DNA from: Ilumatobacter fluminis
GTDB lineage: Bacteria > Actinomycetota > Acidimicrobiia > Acidimicrobiales > Ilumatobacteraceae
Length of the DNA stretch: 64,000 nt
Direction of reading: 5' to 3'
Assembly (NCBI RefSeq): GCF_004364865.1
Contig: NZ_SOAU01000001.1
Location: 620,001-684,000 of the forward strand
The notes under the pieces are model-generated. The model was not told the origin of the DNA, made no database searches, and saw nothing but the letters and a program-made list of their open reading frames with translations. Positions 27,381-36,153 of the stretch are shown in pieces; the first letter of the stretch is position 1, and every line of letters starts with the position of its first letter. The translations under genes were made by a program, and so were the position numbers.

Positions 27381-27866
27381 CTAGCTGAGGGCTCGGACGC
27401 AGTGTTCGAGGAGCCAGCTGAGGTAGCTGTAGAGGGCGTACTCGGGTGAGTCCTCGAGGCCGGCCCGGACTTCGTCGGCGTCGGGGTCGTCGCTGACCTC
27501 GAGCATCGTCCCGAGAATCAGGCGGACGGAGTTCACCGACTGCATGAACGCCAACAGCCCGGCGTCGTCGAGCGGATCGGCACCCGGCGCGAGCGCCCGA
27601 TCGACAACGTCGAGCGCAGCGAGCTTCGACGCGACGAGCTCCTCGCGCATCAGGCGCTGGTACTCCTCCTCGAGCTCCTCGTCGTCCGGATACGCAGTCG
27701 GGAAGAGCCTGACGAGCAGCGCTCGGGCGTGCTCGTCGTCGGCATCGTCGGTCAGGAGTTGCCGGAGCTCGCCGGCGAGCCGCCGGATCAGCGCCGCCTC
27801 GTCGTCGTCGACGGCGATCTCGAATCCCTTGCGTGTCGAGCGGACCGGGCCGCGGAACCGGCTCAT
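27381..27866 (-). CDS. DUF2017 protein
   Basis: The 161-residue acidic helical protein begins FRGPVRSTRKGFEI and has LRQLLTDD, LFPTAYPDDEELEEEYQRL and a C-terminal YSYLSWLLEHCVRAL, matching the actinobacterial DUF2017 family, which commonly sits beside clpS. The clpS gene lies 18 bases upstream on the same strand. The function is unknown, perhaps related to adaptor-mediated proteolysis. Confidence 0.75.
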   Translation of the reverse strand: MSRFRGPVRSTRKGFEIAVDDDEAALIRRLAGELRQLLTDDADDEHARALLVRLFPTAYPDDEELEEEYQRLMREELVASKLAALDVVDRALAPGADPLDDAGLLAFMQSVNSVRLILGTMLEVSDDPDADEVRAGLEDSPEYALYSYLSWLLEHCVRALS

Positions 27867-27884
27867 TCGGCCATCACTCGTCCA

Positions 27885-28190
27885 TCACCCGTCCTGGCCG
27901 TCTTTCTCCATCGTCGCCCACAGCCCGTGCTCGTGCAGCCGGAACACGTGCATCTCCGCCTGCTCTCGCGTGCCGTTCGCCACGACAGCGCGTCCCTTCT
28001 GGTGGACGTCGAGCATCAGCTCGGTCGCCTTCTCGAGGCTGTAGCCGAACAGCTTCTGGAGCACGAAGGTGACATAGCTCATCAGATTGACGGGATCGTT
28101 CCACACGAGGACGATCCACGGATGGTCTTCCGCGACGCGCTCGTCGGCCGCCGGTTCGGCGACCTGGGTGGGTTCGAGCGTCGTGGGCAC
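27885..28190 (-). CDS. clpS: ATP-dependent Clp protease adaptor ClpS
   Basis: The 101-residue protein has the ClpS core [27 protein letters not shown] and [15 protein letters not shown]. ClpS hands N-degron substrates to ClpA/ClpC. The GTG start is preceded by CAGAAT at six bases. It precedes the DUF2017 gene, a conserved actinobacterial pair. Confidence 0.93.
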   Translation of the reverse strand: MPTTLEPTQVAEPAADERVAEDHPWIVLVWNDPVNLMSYVTFVLQKLFGYSLEKATELMLDVHQKGRAVVANGTREQAEMHVFRLHEHGLWATMEKDGQDG

Positions 28191-28336
28191 GGACCCATTC
28201 TGGCAAGCCCACGCACCGCGCCCTACTCGAACGACGGCGAAACGGATCGGTGGGGCTCGCGGCGCGCACGGCGATCGTGTGACAGGTAGCGACAGGTTGG
28301 TCGCGCGGGCTCGATCGGCCGTACCATGGAGTCGCT

Positions 28337-29272
28337 ATGTCCGTCGGCAGTCGCCCCATCGTCCCGTCCCGGCTGGCGCCGGGTGGTGTGGCCCACGGGA
28401 GCCGCAAGCCGGCGACGTCGACGATCGGCTCGTACATCGCACTCACCAAGCCGCGCATCATCGAGCTGCTGCTCATCACGACGGTGCCCACGATGGTGCT
28501 CGCCGAGGGGGCATGGCCGTCGACCTGGCTCGTCCTCATCACCCTGATCGGCGGCACCTTGGCCGCCGGCGGCGCCAACGCGATCAACATGTACGTCGAC
28601 CGCGACATCGACCGCCTGATGAAGCGGACCCAGAACCGGCCGCTCGTCACCGGTGCGATCGCCCCCCGCAACGCCCTGATCTTCGCGTTGTGCCTGGAAG
28701 TGGCGGCGTTCGCCGTGCTGTGGGTCGGTGCCAATCTCCTGTCGGCCGTGCTCGCCCTCTCGGCGACCGCGTTCTACGTGGGCGTGTACACGCTGTGGCT
28801 CAAGCGCACGAGCCGCCAGAACATCGTGATCGGCGGTGCTGCGGGCGCCGTGCCGGTGCTCGTCGGTTGGTCGGCGGTCACGAACAGCCTGTCGCTCACG
28901 CCGTGGGTGCTCTTCGCCGCCATGTTCTTCTGGACGCCGCCCCATTTCTGGGCGCTCGCGATCAAGTACGCCGACGACTACCGGGCGGCCAATGTGCCGA
29001 TGCTCCCGGCGGTCGTCCCCTTCGACCACGCCGTCCGCCAGATGATCGGTCACACGATCGCCATGGTCGCGTGCACCCTCCTGCTCATCCCGGTCGCCGA
29101 TCTCGGCGCCATCTACTCCGTCACTGCTGTCGTCCTCGGTGCCGCCTTCCTCGCCTCGACCATCGTCTTGGCGAAACGGCCCACTGCGGCGATGTCGATG
29201 CGGGTGTTCGGTTTCTCGATCACCTATGTCACCGTCCTGTTCGGTGCGATGACCGTCGATGTCCTGCTCTGA
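28337..29272 (+). CDS. ctaB: Protohaem IX farnesyltransferase (haem O synthase) CtaB
   Basis: The 311-residue UbiA-family membrane protein has about nine hydrophobic segments and the prenyl-diphosphate motif NMYVDRDIDRLMKRTQNRPL, plus YTLWLKRTSRQNI and PHFWALAIKYADDY. It makes haem O, the precursor of haem A for the oxidase encoded just downstream. TACCAT lies nine bases before the ATG. A hairpin terminator follows the gene, so the oxidase operon has its own promoter. Confidence 0.95.
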   Translation: MSVGSRPIVPSRLAPGGVAHGSRKPATSTIGSYIALTKPRIIELLLITTVPTMVLAEGAWPSTWLVLITLIGGTLAAGGANAINMYVDRDIDRLMKRTQNRPLVTGAIAPRNALIFALCLEVAAFAVLWVGANLLSAVLALSATAFYVGVYTLWLKRTSRQNIVIGGAAGAVPVLVGWSAVTNSLSLTPWVLFAAMFFWTPPHFWALAIKYADDYRAANVPMLPAVVPFDHAVRQMIGHTIAMVACTLLLIPVADLGAIYSVTAVVLGAAFLASTIVLAKRPTAAMSMRVFGFSITYVTVLFGAMTVDVLL

Positions 29273-29284
29273 GGCCATGCCGAG

Positions 29285-29310
29285 CCGCTCCGACGACGCC
29301 GTCGGAGCGG
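29285..29310 (+). terminator. Hairpin after ctaB
   Basis: CCGCTCCGAC-GACGCC-GTCGGAGCGG is a perfect 10-bp stem 12 bases after the ctaB stop, followed by a short T-containing stretch (GGATTTCCT). Confidence 0.6.
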
Positions 29311-29342
29311 GCCGGATTTCCTCTCGCGAGGGGCTCGGCCAG

Positions 29343-29362
29343 TAGTGTTCGGTCGGTAGTGT
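29343..29362 (+). promoter_or_regulatory. Candidate promoter of the oxidase operon
   Basis: Two TAGTGT elements (29343-29348 and 29357-29362) lie about 100 bases before the first gene of the operon. No good -35 element could be assigned. The leader that would follow contains AAGGAA near 29437. Confidence 0.35.
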
Positions 29363-29455
29363 CGTGTCGACGTTCCGCGCCTGCGTCGTCGACCGACCGA
29401 GCATCGAAGTGCAATTCAGCGTGCAGCCAGACTTCCAAGGAATCAGCCACGTCCC

Positions 29456-31132
29456 ATGACGACGATCGAGACACATCCTGACGACACCGTCGCGGCCTCC
29501 ACGGCCGGCGATTCGACGGTCCCGTCCTTCATCACGGCTGCCTACGACTGGGCGACCACCGTCGACCACAAGAAGATCGGTCGACTGTCGACCGGCTTCG
29601 GCATGTTGGTCCTGCTCGCAGCGGCCGTCCTGGCGCTGTTGCTCGACATCGAGCGACTCGGCGACCCGGGCAGCTTCATCGACACCGGTGCCCAGCTCCA
29701 GCTGATCCAGATGTACCGGGTGGGCCTGGTCGTCGGCGGTATCGCCCCGCTGGCACTCGGACTCGCCGTCGCGGTGGTCCCGATGCAGCTCGGCTCCCGT
29801 CAGATCGCCTTCCCGCGGGTCGCTCTCACCGGCTTCTACGCCTGGCTCGGCGGCACGTCGCTCGTGATGGTCAGCCTCGGTCTCAACGGTGGCGCCGGTG
29901 GCGGCGACGCCGACATGGTCGATCTCTTCCTCACGGGTCTCGGCCTGGCGATTCTCGGCCTCTGCGCCACGGCCGCCAGCCTCGGTACGACGATCCTCAC
30001 CACCCGGGCGCCCGGCATGACGATGCGTCGGGTGTCGGCGTTCACCTGGTCGGCGCTCGTCGGTGCGATCGCCACCCTGCTCGTCATGCCGGTCCTGTTC
30101 GGCGTGCTCATCTATCTCTACGTCGACCACCGGCTCGGCTCCCAGGCCAACTTCATGGGTGTCGAAGGCATCGGCGCCTGGATCGGCTGGGCCTTCACCG
30201 TGCCGACGGTCATCATCTTCGCCATTCCCGCCGTCGGTTTCGCCGCCGAGCAGTTCTCGGTGGCGTTCAAGACCCGTCAGCCGATGCGCGGCGTCCTGTT
30301 CGCCGGGATCGCGCTCATCGGTGTCACCGCCTACGCCGGCTCGACCCAGCAGTTCGTCCACGACGTGACGTTCGACGCCAGCGGTGAGACCTTCATCCGT
30401 GGTGCGGTGCCGTTCCTGCTCTTCGCCGGACTGCCGCTGCTCGGTGTCACGGTCGTGCTCCTGCTGTCGCTGCTCAACGTCAAGAACGGTGCGGGCAACA
30501 GCCCCTCGGTGCGGGCCCCGTTCGTGTTCGGACTGCTCGGCCTGCTGCTCGTCGGCGCCGGCATCGCCGCCAACTTCGCCGAGGGCATCACCGACCTCGA
30601 GCTGGTCGACCCGGCCACCAACCTCGCCACCGCCTTCGAAGAGGGCGCCACGCTGCTGGTCGTCTACGGAGCGGTGCTCGCCATGCTCGGCGGCCTGGTC
30701 TACTGGGCGCCGAAGCTGTCGGGTCGCCTGCTCTCCGACAAGCAGGTGTTGCCACTCGCGCTCCTCGGTGGTCTCGGCGCACTGCTCGCCGGTGCCCCGC
30801 TGCTCGTCGCCGGCTTCGTCGACCAGATCGGCGGCTACCCGGCCAGCCAGGCCGAGGTCGACCAGATCATGACCGTCGCCGACGACGCCGAGATCTGGAT
30901 CACGCTCTCGCTGATCGGTCAGGGCATCATGGCGCTGACGCTGCTCGCGTTCGGCGGCCTGCTCCTCAAGCCCCAGGGTGACGACGACGCCGCCGACGAC
31001 AACCCGTACGGCGGTCAGACGATCGAGTGGAGCACGCCGTCGCCGGCGCCCGCCCACAACTTCGAGCACGTGCCCACCGTTGCCTCGGCCGAGCCGCTGT
31101 TCGCCACCGACACCGAAGGGAGCTCCGAGTGA
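29456..31132 (+). CDS. CtaD paralogue lacking all haem and copper ligands (pseudo-oxidase subunit I)
   Basis: The 558-residue, roughly 12-helix protein aligns along its length with the real CtaD encoded at 34150. Shared landmarks are TVDHKKIG, VPMQLGSRQIAFPRV, TRAPGMTMRRVSAFTW and VYWAPKLSGRLLSD. The metal sites are gone. TMHATTM, the low-spin haem ligand, is QMYRVGL. FGHPEVYILILPSFG, with the CuB His and cross-linked Tyr, is FTVPTVIIFAIPAVG. The second CuB pair HHMF is TQQF. HFHYV, carrying both haem irons' His ligands, is ATLLV. The frame is intact and codon use is normal, so it is not a pseudogene. It may be a structural or assembly subunit. It overlaps the next gene by GTGA. Confidence 0.85.
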   Translation: MTTIETHPDDTVAASTAGDSTVPSFITAAYDWATTVDHKKIGRLSTGFGMLVLLAAAVLALLLDIERLGDPGSFIDTGAQLQLIQMYRVGLVVGGIAPLALGLAVAVVPMQLGSRQIAFPRVALTGFYAWLGGTSLVMVSLGLNGGAGGGDADMVDLFLTGLGLAILGLCATAASLGTTILTTRAPGMTMRRVSAFTWSALVGAIATLLVMPVLFGVLIYLYVDHRLGSQANFMGVEGIGAWIGWAFTVPTVIIFAIPAVGFAAEQFSVAFKTRQPMRGVLFAGIALIGVTAYAGSTQQFVHDVTFDASGETFIRGAVPFLLFAGLPLLGVTVVLLLSLLNVKNGAGNSPSVRAPFVFGLLGLLLVGAGIAANFAEGITDLELVDPATNLATAFEEGATLLVVYGAVLAMLGGLVYWAPKLSGRLLSDKQVLPLALLGGLGALLAGAPLLVAGFVDQIGGYPASQAEVDQIMTVADDAEIWITLSLIGQGIMALTLLAFGGLLLKPQGDDDAADDNPYGGQTIEWSTPSPAPAHNFEHVPTVASAEPLFATDTEGSSE

Positions 31133-31722
31133 GCGCTGGACCGGCCACCGTGGCCCTGCCCCCCGCCGCTCCGCCGGCGCCCCGACGCCAAGTCCTGCTG
31201 GGCACGGCGCTGGCGTGCGTCGGTGGCACGATGCTCATCGGCGGCATGCTCGCCGTCTGGGTGCTGTTCCGTGAGCGCGTCGTCGACGCCGGCGAACGCT
31301 TCCCGATCGACTACATCATCCACGAGGTCGCCACGAACGTGATGCTGATCACGGTCTGGGCTCTCTGCCTGTTCGCCCAGTGGGCCGTGTACGCCGGCAA
31401 CCGTGGCGATCGGGCGCACACCGCCCTCGGCCTCGGCGTCACCGGCGTGTTCGCGCTGGCCTACATCAACGCCCAGGCGTTCGTGTACAGCCAGATGGAG
31501 GTCGAGATCGCCGACGAGTACTACGGCGCCCTCTTCTACGCCATCACCGGCACGATGCTCGCCGTCGTCGCCATCGGCCTCGTCTACACCGTCGTCGCCG
31601 CTTTCCGTTCCCTGTCGGGCCGACTCGGCGACACCGAGGTGCTCGCCGGCCACGCCCTCTACTGGTACTGGACCGCCGCTGCCTACAGCGCCGTCTGGTT
31701 CGTCGTCTACGTCACGAAGTGA
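31129..31722 (+). CDS. Second CtaE-like (oxidase subunit III-type) membrane protein
   Basis: The 197-residue protein has about five hydrophobic segments. Its end, GHALYWYWTAAAYSAVWFVVYV, parallels the subunit III ending LYWHFVDIVWILIFTLVYL of the real CtaE at 36146, and TGTMLAVVAIGLVYTVV parallels its helix 5 region. The GTG start overlaps the pseudo-CtaD stop. I infer that it partners the ligand-free CtaD paralogue as CtaE partners CtaD. Confidence 0.7.
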   Translation: MSAGPATVALPPAAPPAPRRQVLLGTALACVGGTMLIGGMLAVWVLFRERVVDAGERFPIDYIIHEVATNVMLITVWALCLFAQWAVYAGNRGDRAHTALGLGVTGVFALAYINAQAFVYSQMEVEIADEYYGALFYAITGTMLAVVAIGLVYTVVAAFRSLSGRLGDTEVLAGHALYWYWTAAAYSAVWFVVYVTK

Positions 31723-31735
31723 GATCAGCACCGAG

Positions 31736-32863
31736 ATGTTCACCACTGGCACGAAACTCCTGATCGGCTCCGCCGCCCTCGCCTGGATCGGCGCGGCGGT
31801 CTACGGCATCGCCCAAGAGGGCGCCCTGGGCACGATCGGCCTCGTCTCCGCCGCCGTCGCGCTCTCCCTGCTCGCCGGCGTCAACGCCTTCGTCCGCGAC
31901 TCCAACGTGTCGGCCACCGACACCGAGGCATTCGAGACGGCGGCCGCTGCGCAGGCCTCGGCCCGCCGGTCGCTGTGGCCGCTGCTCACAGGCATCGGTT
32001 TCACGATGTTGGCGCTCGGCATGGCCACCCTGCCCGCGATCTTCATCCTGGGTCTCGTGGCCCTCGCCGCCGGCCTCGCCGAGTGGCTGGTCCAGGGCTG
32101 GAGCGAGCGTGCGTCCGCCGACCGGGCCTTCAACGAGGAGGCCCGCGAGGTCGTCGCCGACCCGCTCGAGCTGCCGGTCGCCGGTGCCATCCTGGCTGCG
32201 ATCATCGTGTACTCGTTCAGCCGGGTGATGCTCGGCATGAACACCAAGGAAGCGACGGTCGTCGTGTTCTCGGTCGTCGCCACCGTGGTGCTCGCCATCG
32301 GTGTCCTGATCGCACTGAAGAAGCAGATCAGCGTGCCGGTCGTGACCGGCGTGTTCTCGATCGGTCTGATCGCCATGATCGCCGGCGGTGCGATCGCCGG
32401 ACTCAACGGCGAACGCGACATCCACGTGCACGAGACGACGGCCGATCTCGCCGAGGCCAACCTGTGCGGCACCGAGGAGACCGAAGCCGATCACCACGCC
32501 AGCCAGACGGTGGGCGCCAAGTCGAACCCGGCCGCGACCCTGATCTTCGACGGCTCCGAGCTCGAGATCGACGAGGTCGGCGAGGACGGCCAGGTCGGCA
32601 CCCTGACCTTCCCGCGCGGGAACGCCACCAACGTGATGTTCCTGAACGAGTCCGACGAGGAAGCTCGCCTGGTGCTCGAACTGCATCCCGCCGCCGACTC
32701 CGAGGGCGACCAGCGTGTCTGCACGACGCTCGTCGAAGAGGGCGGCCGCCAGATCCTCACCGTCGAGTTCGACCGCCCGAGCTTCGCACTCGAGGCCGAA
32801 GGCGTGAACTACGAGTTCGTCGTCGCCGGCAGCGATGCCTCGGTCGAGGTGGTCGTGCCGTGA
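31736..32863 (+). CDS. Unknown membrane protein with extracytoplasmic domain, oxidase operon
   Basis: The 375-residue protein has about six hydrophobic segments in residues 1-220 (MFTTGTKLLIGSAALAWIGA first). An extracytoplasmic C-terminal domain (about 225-375) follows, with HVHETT, two cysteines (LCGTEE and RVCTTL), DHHASQ and a beta-rich end that looks cupredoxin-like but lacks a type 1 copper ligand set. I do not recognise the family. It follows the pseudo-CtaD/CtaE pair by 13 bases and precedes ctaC, so a role in oxidase assembly or a supercomplex is plausible. Confidence 0.6.
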   Translation: MFTTGTKLLIGSAALAWIGAAVYGIAQEGALGTIGLVSAAVALSLLAGVNAFVRDSNVSATDTEAFETAAAAQASARRSLWPLLTGIGFTMLALGMATLPAIFILGLVALAAGLAEWLVQGWSERASADRAFNEEAREVVADPLELPVAGAILAAIIVYSFSRVMLGMNTKEATVVVFSVVATVVLAIGVLIALKKQISVPVVTGVFSIGLIAMIAGGAIAGLNGERDIHVHETTADLAEANLCGTEETEADHHASQTVGAKSNPAATLIFDGSELEIDEVGEDGQVGTLTFPRGNATNVMFLNESDEEARLVLELHPAADSEGDQRVCTTLVEEGGRQILTVEFDRPSFALEAEGVNYEFVVAGSDASVEVVVP

Positions 32864-32873
32864 GTCGATCGTC

Positions 32874-32879
32874 TAGCCT
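32874..32879 (+). promoter_or_regulatory. -10 element before ctaC
   Basis: TAGCCT follows the upstream stop codon by eleven bases and would start a transcript about 20 bases before the ctaC ATG. It suggests that ctaCDE can be transcribed apart from the upstream trio. No clear -35 was found. Confidence 0.4.
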
Positions 32880-32904
32880 GACTACGAAAGTACGGACAAA
32901 GCCG

Positions 32905-34137
32905 ATGACCGAGTCTTCCCCGCTCCGCTCCCGTCTGCGCACCGCCGCCCTCGTCGGCGTCGGTGGCGTCGTGCTCGCCTCGTGTGCGCAGGACGCACCC
33001 CAGGACACGTGGCAGCCGGCCGGTAGTGAAGCCCAGAAGATCCACGACCTCCAGTGGCCGATCTTCCTGATCGCCGGCATCGTCGGCCTGATCGTGATGG
33101 CCGTCGTCGCCGTCGTCGTCGTGAAGTTCAAAGATCGCGGCCAGCCGATCCCCGAGCAGTCGCACGGCAAGGCCTGGCTCGAGTACCTGTTCATCGCGCT
33201 CCCGGCCGTGCTCCTCGCCGGCATCGCCGTGCCGACCGTCGCCACGATCATCGACCTCAACGACACCGACGACGCCGACTGCGTCATCAACGTCACCGGC
33301 CAGCAGTGGTGGTGGGAGTACGACTACCCGATCGCCGCCGACGGCAGCATCTGCGGGTTCATGCCCACCGGCGAGTCCGGCACGATCGTGACCAGCGGCC
33401 AGATGGTCATCCCGACCGACGCCAAGGTCGTCATCCGTGGCACCAGCCGCGACGTCATCCACTCGTTCTGGGTGCCCCGCCTGAACGGCAAGCGCGACAT
33501 GGTCCCGGGCCGTGTCCACACCTGGAACTTCAACGCCGAGCAGCCGGGCATCTACGCCGGCCAGTGCGCCGAGTTCTGCGGCCTCTCCCACGCCAACATG
33601 CGCATGGAGATCGTCGCCCTCGACGACACCGACTTCCAGGCCTGGATCGACAACCAGCTCGAGCCGTACCAGTCGCCCGAGGAAGGCACCCTCGCCGCCG
33701 ACGGTGAGAGCGAGTTCATCGCCCAGTGCGCCCGCTGCCACCAGGTCGACGGCCTCGTCGACGCCGACGGCGAACTGGTCGTGTCGAATCCCGAAGACCA
33801 GGTGTACTCGGGTGCTGCGCCCAACCTCACCAACTTCATGACCCGTAACACCTTCGCCGGCGCCACGTGGGATCTGCTCAACGAGGAATGCCGTGCCGAC
33901 GTGTGGGAGGCGGACCCCGAGGTGTTCGGCGACCTCTATCTCGAGGGTGTGACCGAGTCGTGCCTGAACGAGATCGACCTGAAGGAATGGCTGCGCGACG
34001 CGCCCGCCAAGAAGCCGATGTACGCCGACGCCGAATCGCTCGAGGCCACCGACGGCCTCGTCCGCGGCATGCCGTACCTCGCACTGTCCGAAGACCAGAT
34101 CGACCGCTTGGTCGCCTACCTGCTCGAGCGCAAGTGA
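32905..34137 (+). CDS. ctaC: Cytochrome c oxidase subunit II with fused cytochrome c domain
   Basis: The 410-residue lipoprotein (lipobox ending LASC, Cys 27) has two membrane helices (about 52-75 and 93-115), a CuA domain and a C-terminal cytochrome c. CuA ligands are visible: HSFWVP, then CAEFCGLSHANM. QQWWWEYDYP is the aromatic electron-entry patch. The haem c site is CARCH (about residue 275) with GMPY near the end giving the likely axial Met. The fusion makes a separate soluble cytochrome c donor unnecessary, as in other actinobacteria. ctaD follows after 12 bases. Confidence 0.95.
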   Translation: MTESSPLRSRLRTAALVGVGGVVLASCAQDAPQDTWQPAGSEAQKIHDLQWPIFLIAGIVGLIVMAVVAVVVVKFKDRGQPIPEQSHGKAWLEYLFIALPAVLLAGIAVPTVATIIDLNDTDDADCVINVTGQQWWWEYDYPIAADGSICGFMPTGESGTIVTSGQMVIPTDAKVVIRGTSRDVIHSFWVPRLNGKRDMVPGRVHTWNFNAEQPGIYAGQCAEFCGLSHANMRMEIVALDDTDFQAWIDNQLEPYQSPEEGTLAADGESEFIAQCARCHQVDGLVDADGELVVSNPEDQVYSGAAPNLTNFMTRNTFAGATWDLLNEECRADVWEADPEVFGDLYLEGVTESCLNEIDLKEWLRDAPAKKPMYADAESLEATDGLVRGMPYLALSEDQIDRLVAYLLERK

Positions 34138-34149
34138 GGATGAACTGAC

Positions 34150-36153
34150 ATGGCGCTGATCGAACGCCCCCGCACCACCGGCGACCTCACGCCGGCCGTG
34201 GCCACCCCCGAGGCCACCTACGGCGCATTCCGCCGTCCCGTCGAGTCGACCGGGTGGAAGTCGTGGCTCTTCACGATCGACCACAAGAAGATCGGCATCA
34301 TGTACGGCGTCACCGCCATGTTCTTCTTCTTGGTCGGTGGTCTCGAGGCCCTCCTCATCCGGGCCCAGCTCGCCGGACCCGACGGCACGATCCTGTCGGC
34401 CGACAAGTACAACCAGATGTTCACGATGCACGCCACCACGATGGTGTTCCTCTTCGTGATGCCGATGGCGGCGGCGTTCGGTAACTACTTCGTCCCGCTC
34501 CAGATCGGTGCGCGCGACGTCGCGTTCCCTCGCATCAACGCGTTCAGCTTCTGGTGCTTCCTGTTCGGTGCACTCTTCATCAACACCTCGTGGCTGCTCG
34601 GCGGTGCCGCCGACGGCGGCTGGTTCATGTACGCCCCGAACTCGTCGGTCCCGTTCTCACCGACGAACGGCATCGACTTCTGGGGTCTCGGCCTCCAGAT
34701 CACCGGCATCGCGTCGCTGACCGGTGCGATCAACCTGATCGTCACCGTCATCAACATGCGAGCGCCCGGCATGACCTTCATGAAGATGCCGATCTTCACC
34801 TGGATGATCTTCGTCGTGCAGTTCCTGCTCGTGTTCGCCATCCCGGTGATCACGGTGGCGCTGTTCCTGCTGATGTTCCAGCGAACGTTCGACGCCACCT
34901 TCTTCACCGTCGAAGCCGGCGCCGACCCGCTGCTCTGGCAGCACTTGTTCTGGATCTTCGGACACCCCGAGGTGTACATCCTGATCTTGCCGAGTTTCGG
35001 CATCGTCTCCGAGGTCCTCCCGGTCTTTTCGAAGAAGCCGCTGTTCGGCTACCCCCTCGTCGTCTTCTCCGGCGTCGCCATCGGCTTCGTCGGCTGGGGC
35101 GTGTGGGCCCACCACATGTTCGCCTCCGGACTCGGGCCGATCTCGGTCGCCGTGTTCTCCGTGGCCACGATGGCGATCGCGATCCCGACGGGCGTCAAGA
35201 TCGTCAACTGGACGATGACGATGTGGGGCGGCAAGCTCCGCTACACCACCGCCATGCTGTTCGCCATCGGTCTGATCGTGCAGTTCACGATCGGTGGCCT
35301 CTCCGGTGTCACCCACGCCGTGGCGCCATCGGACACACAGCAGACCGACACCTACTACATCGTCGCCCACTTCCACTACGTGCTGTTCGGCGGCGCCATC
35401 CTGGGCATCTTCTCGGGCCTCTACTACTGGTGGCCCAAGATGTTCGGCAAGTTGCTGTCCGAGACGCTCGGTAAGTGGAACTTCTGGCTGATGGTGATCG
35501 GTCTCAACATGGCGTTCGGGCCGATGCACATCATCGGTCTCCAGGGGCAGCCCCGACGCATGTACGTCTGGACCGAGGCCCGCGCCGGTGAAGGCTTCTT
35601 CAACCTCGGGTTCTGGAACCTGATCTCGTCGATCGGTGCGTTCATCCTCGGCTTCGGCGTGCTGGTGTTCTTCTACAACGCCTGGCGTACCCACTTCGGC
35701 AAGCACAAGGCCGGCCCGGCCCCGCTCGACCCGTGGGACGCCCGCTCGCTCGAGTGGATGACCTCGAGCCCGCCGAAGGAGATCAACTTCGACCGGACGC
35801 CCGTCGTCAGCCACCTCGACGAGTTCTTCCATCGCAAGTACGAAGACAAGGACGGCGACCACAAGTCGTACGAACAGGTCATGACCGCAGAAGAGGTCAT
35901 GGCGATCGAAGAGGCCAACGCCGAGGACGACGTCCACTTGCCGTCGCCCTCGTACTGGCCGATCGTCCTCGCCTTCGGCCTGCCGATCATGGCCTACGGC
36001 GTGATCTACAACATCTTGATGATCGTGGTCGGCGCCGCGATCGTCCTGTTGGCGATGTTCGGTTGGGCGCTCGAGCCTGCGACCGCACCCGATTCCGACT
36101 ACGACCCGCCCAGCGAGGGCGGCACCGATCTGGAGCTCTCCACTCATGGCTGA
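34150..36153 (+). CDS. ctaD: Cytochrome c oxidase subunit I CtaD
   Basis: The 667-residue aa3-type subunit I has all ligands: TMHATTM (haem a), FGHPEVYILILPSFG (CuB His and cross-linked Tyr), AHHMF (two CuB His) and HFHYV (haem a3 and haem a). The extended C-terminus (about 540-667) carries an acidic soluble stretch and two extra hydrophobic helices (YWPIVLAFGLPIMAYGVIYN). It reduces oxygen to water and pumps protons. Its stop overlaps the ctaE start by eight bases. Confidence 0.97.
   Translation: MALIERPRTTGDLTPAVATPEATYGAFRRPVESTGWKSWLFTIDHKKIGIMYGVTAMFFFLVGGLEALLIRAQLAGPDGTILSADKYNQMFTMHATTMVFLFVMPMAAAFGNYFVPLQIGARDVAFPRINAFSFWCFLFGALFINTSWLLGGAADGGWFMYAPNSSVPFSPTNGIDFWGLGLQITGIASLTGAINLIVTVINMRAPGMTFMKMPIFTWMIFVVQFLLVFAIPVITVALFLLMFQRTFDATFFTVEAGADPLLWQHLFWIFGHPEVYILILPSFGIVSEVLPVFSKKPLFGYPLVVFSGVAIGFVGWGVWAHHMFASGLGPISVAVFSVATMAIAIPTGVKIVNWTMTMWGGKLRYTTAMLFAIGLIVQFTIGGLSGVTHAVAPSDTQQTDTYYIVAHFHYVLFGGAILGIFSGLYYWWPKMFGKLLSETLGKWNFWLMVIGLNMAFGPMHIIGLQGQPRRMYVWTEARAGEGFFNLGFWNLISSIGAFILGFGVLVFFYNAWRTHFGKHKAGPAPLDPWDARSLEWMTSSPPKEINFDRTPVVSHLDEFFHRKYEDKDGDHKSYEQVMTAEEVMAIEEANAEDDVHLPSPSYWPIVLAFGLPIMAYGVIYNILMIVVGAAIVLLAMFGWALEPATAPDSDYDPPSEGGTDLELSTHG

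Noticed and set aside
28223-31069. A 948-codon open frame on the minus strand across ctaB and the CtaD paralogue
   Set aside because: It is opposite genes with clear family motifs and its translation is low-complexity Arg/Glu/His, typical of antisense frames in high-GC DNA. Other long antisense frames (for example 4402-5862 and 34657-36147) were rejected for the same reason.
29456-31132. Reading the CtaD paralogue as a pseudogene
   Set aside because: The frame is uninterrupted over 558 codons, membrane helices and family landmarks are preserved, and it is translationally coupled to the next gene. Loss of every ligand while the rest is kept looks like repurposing.
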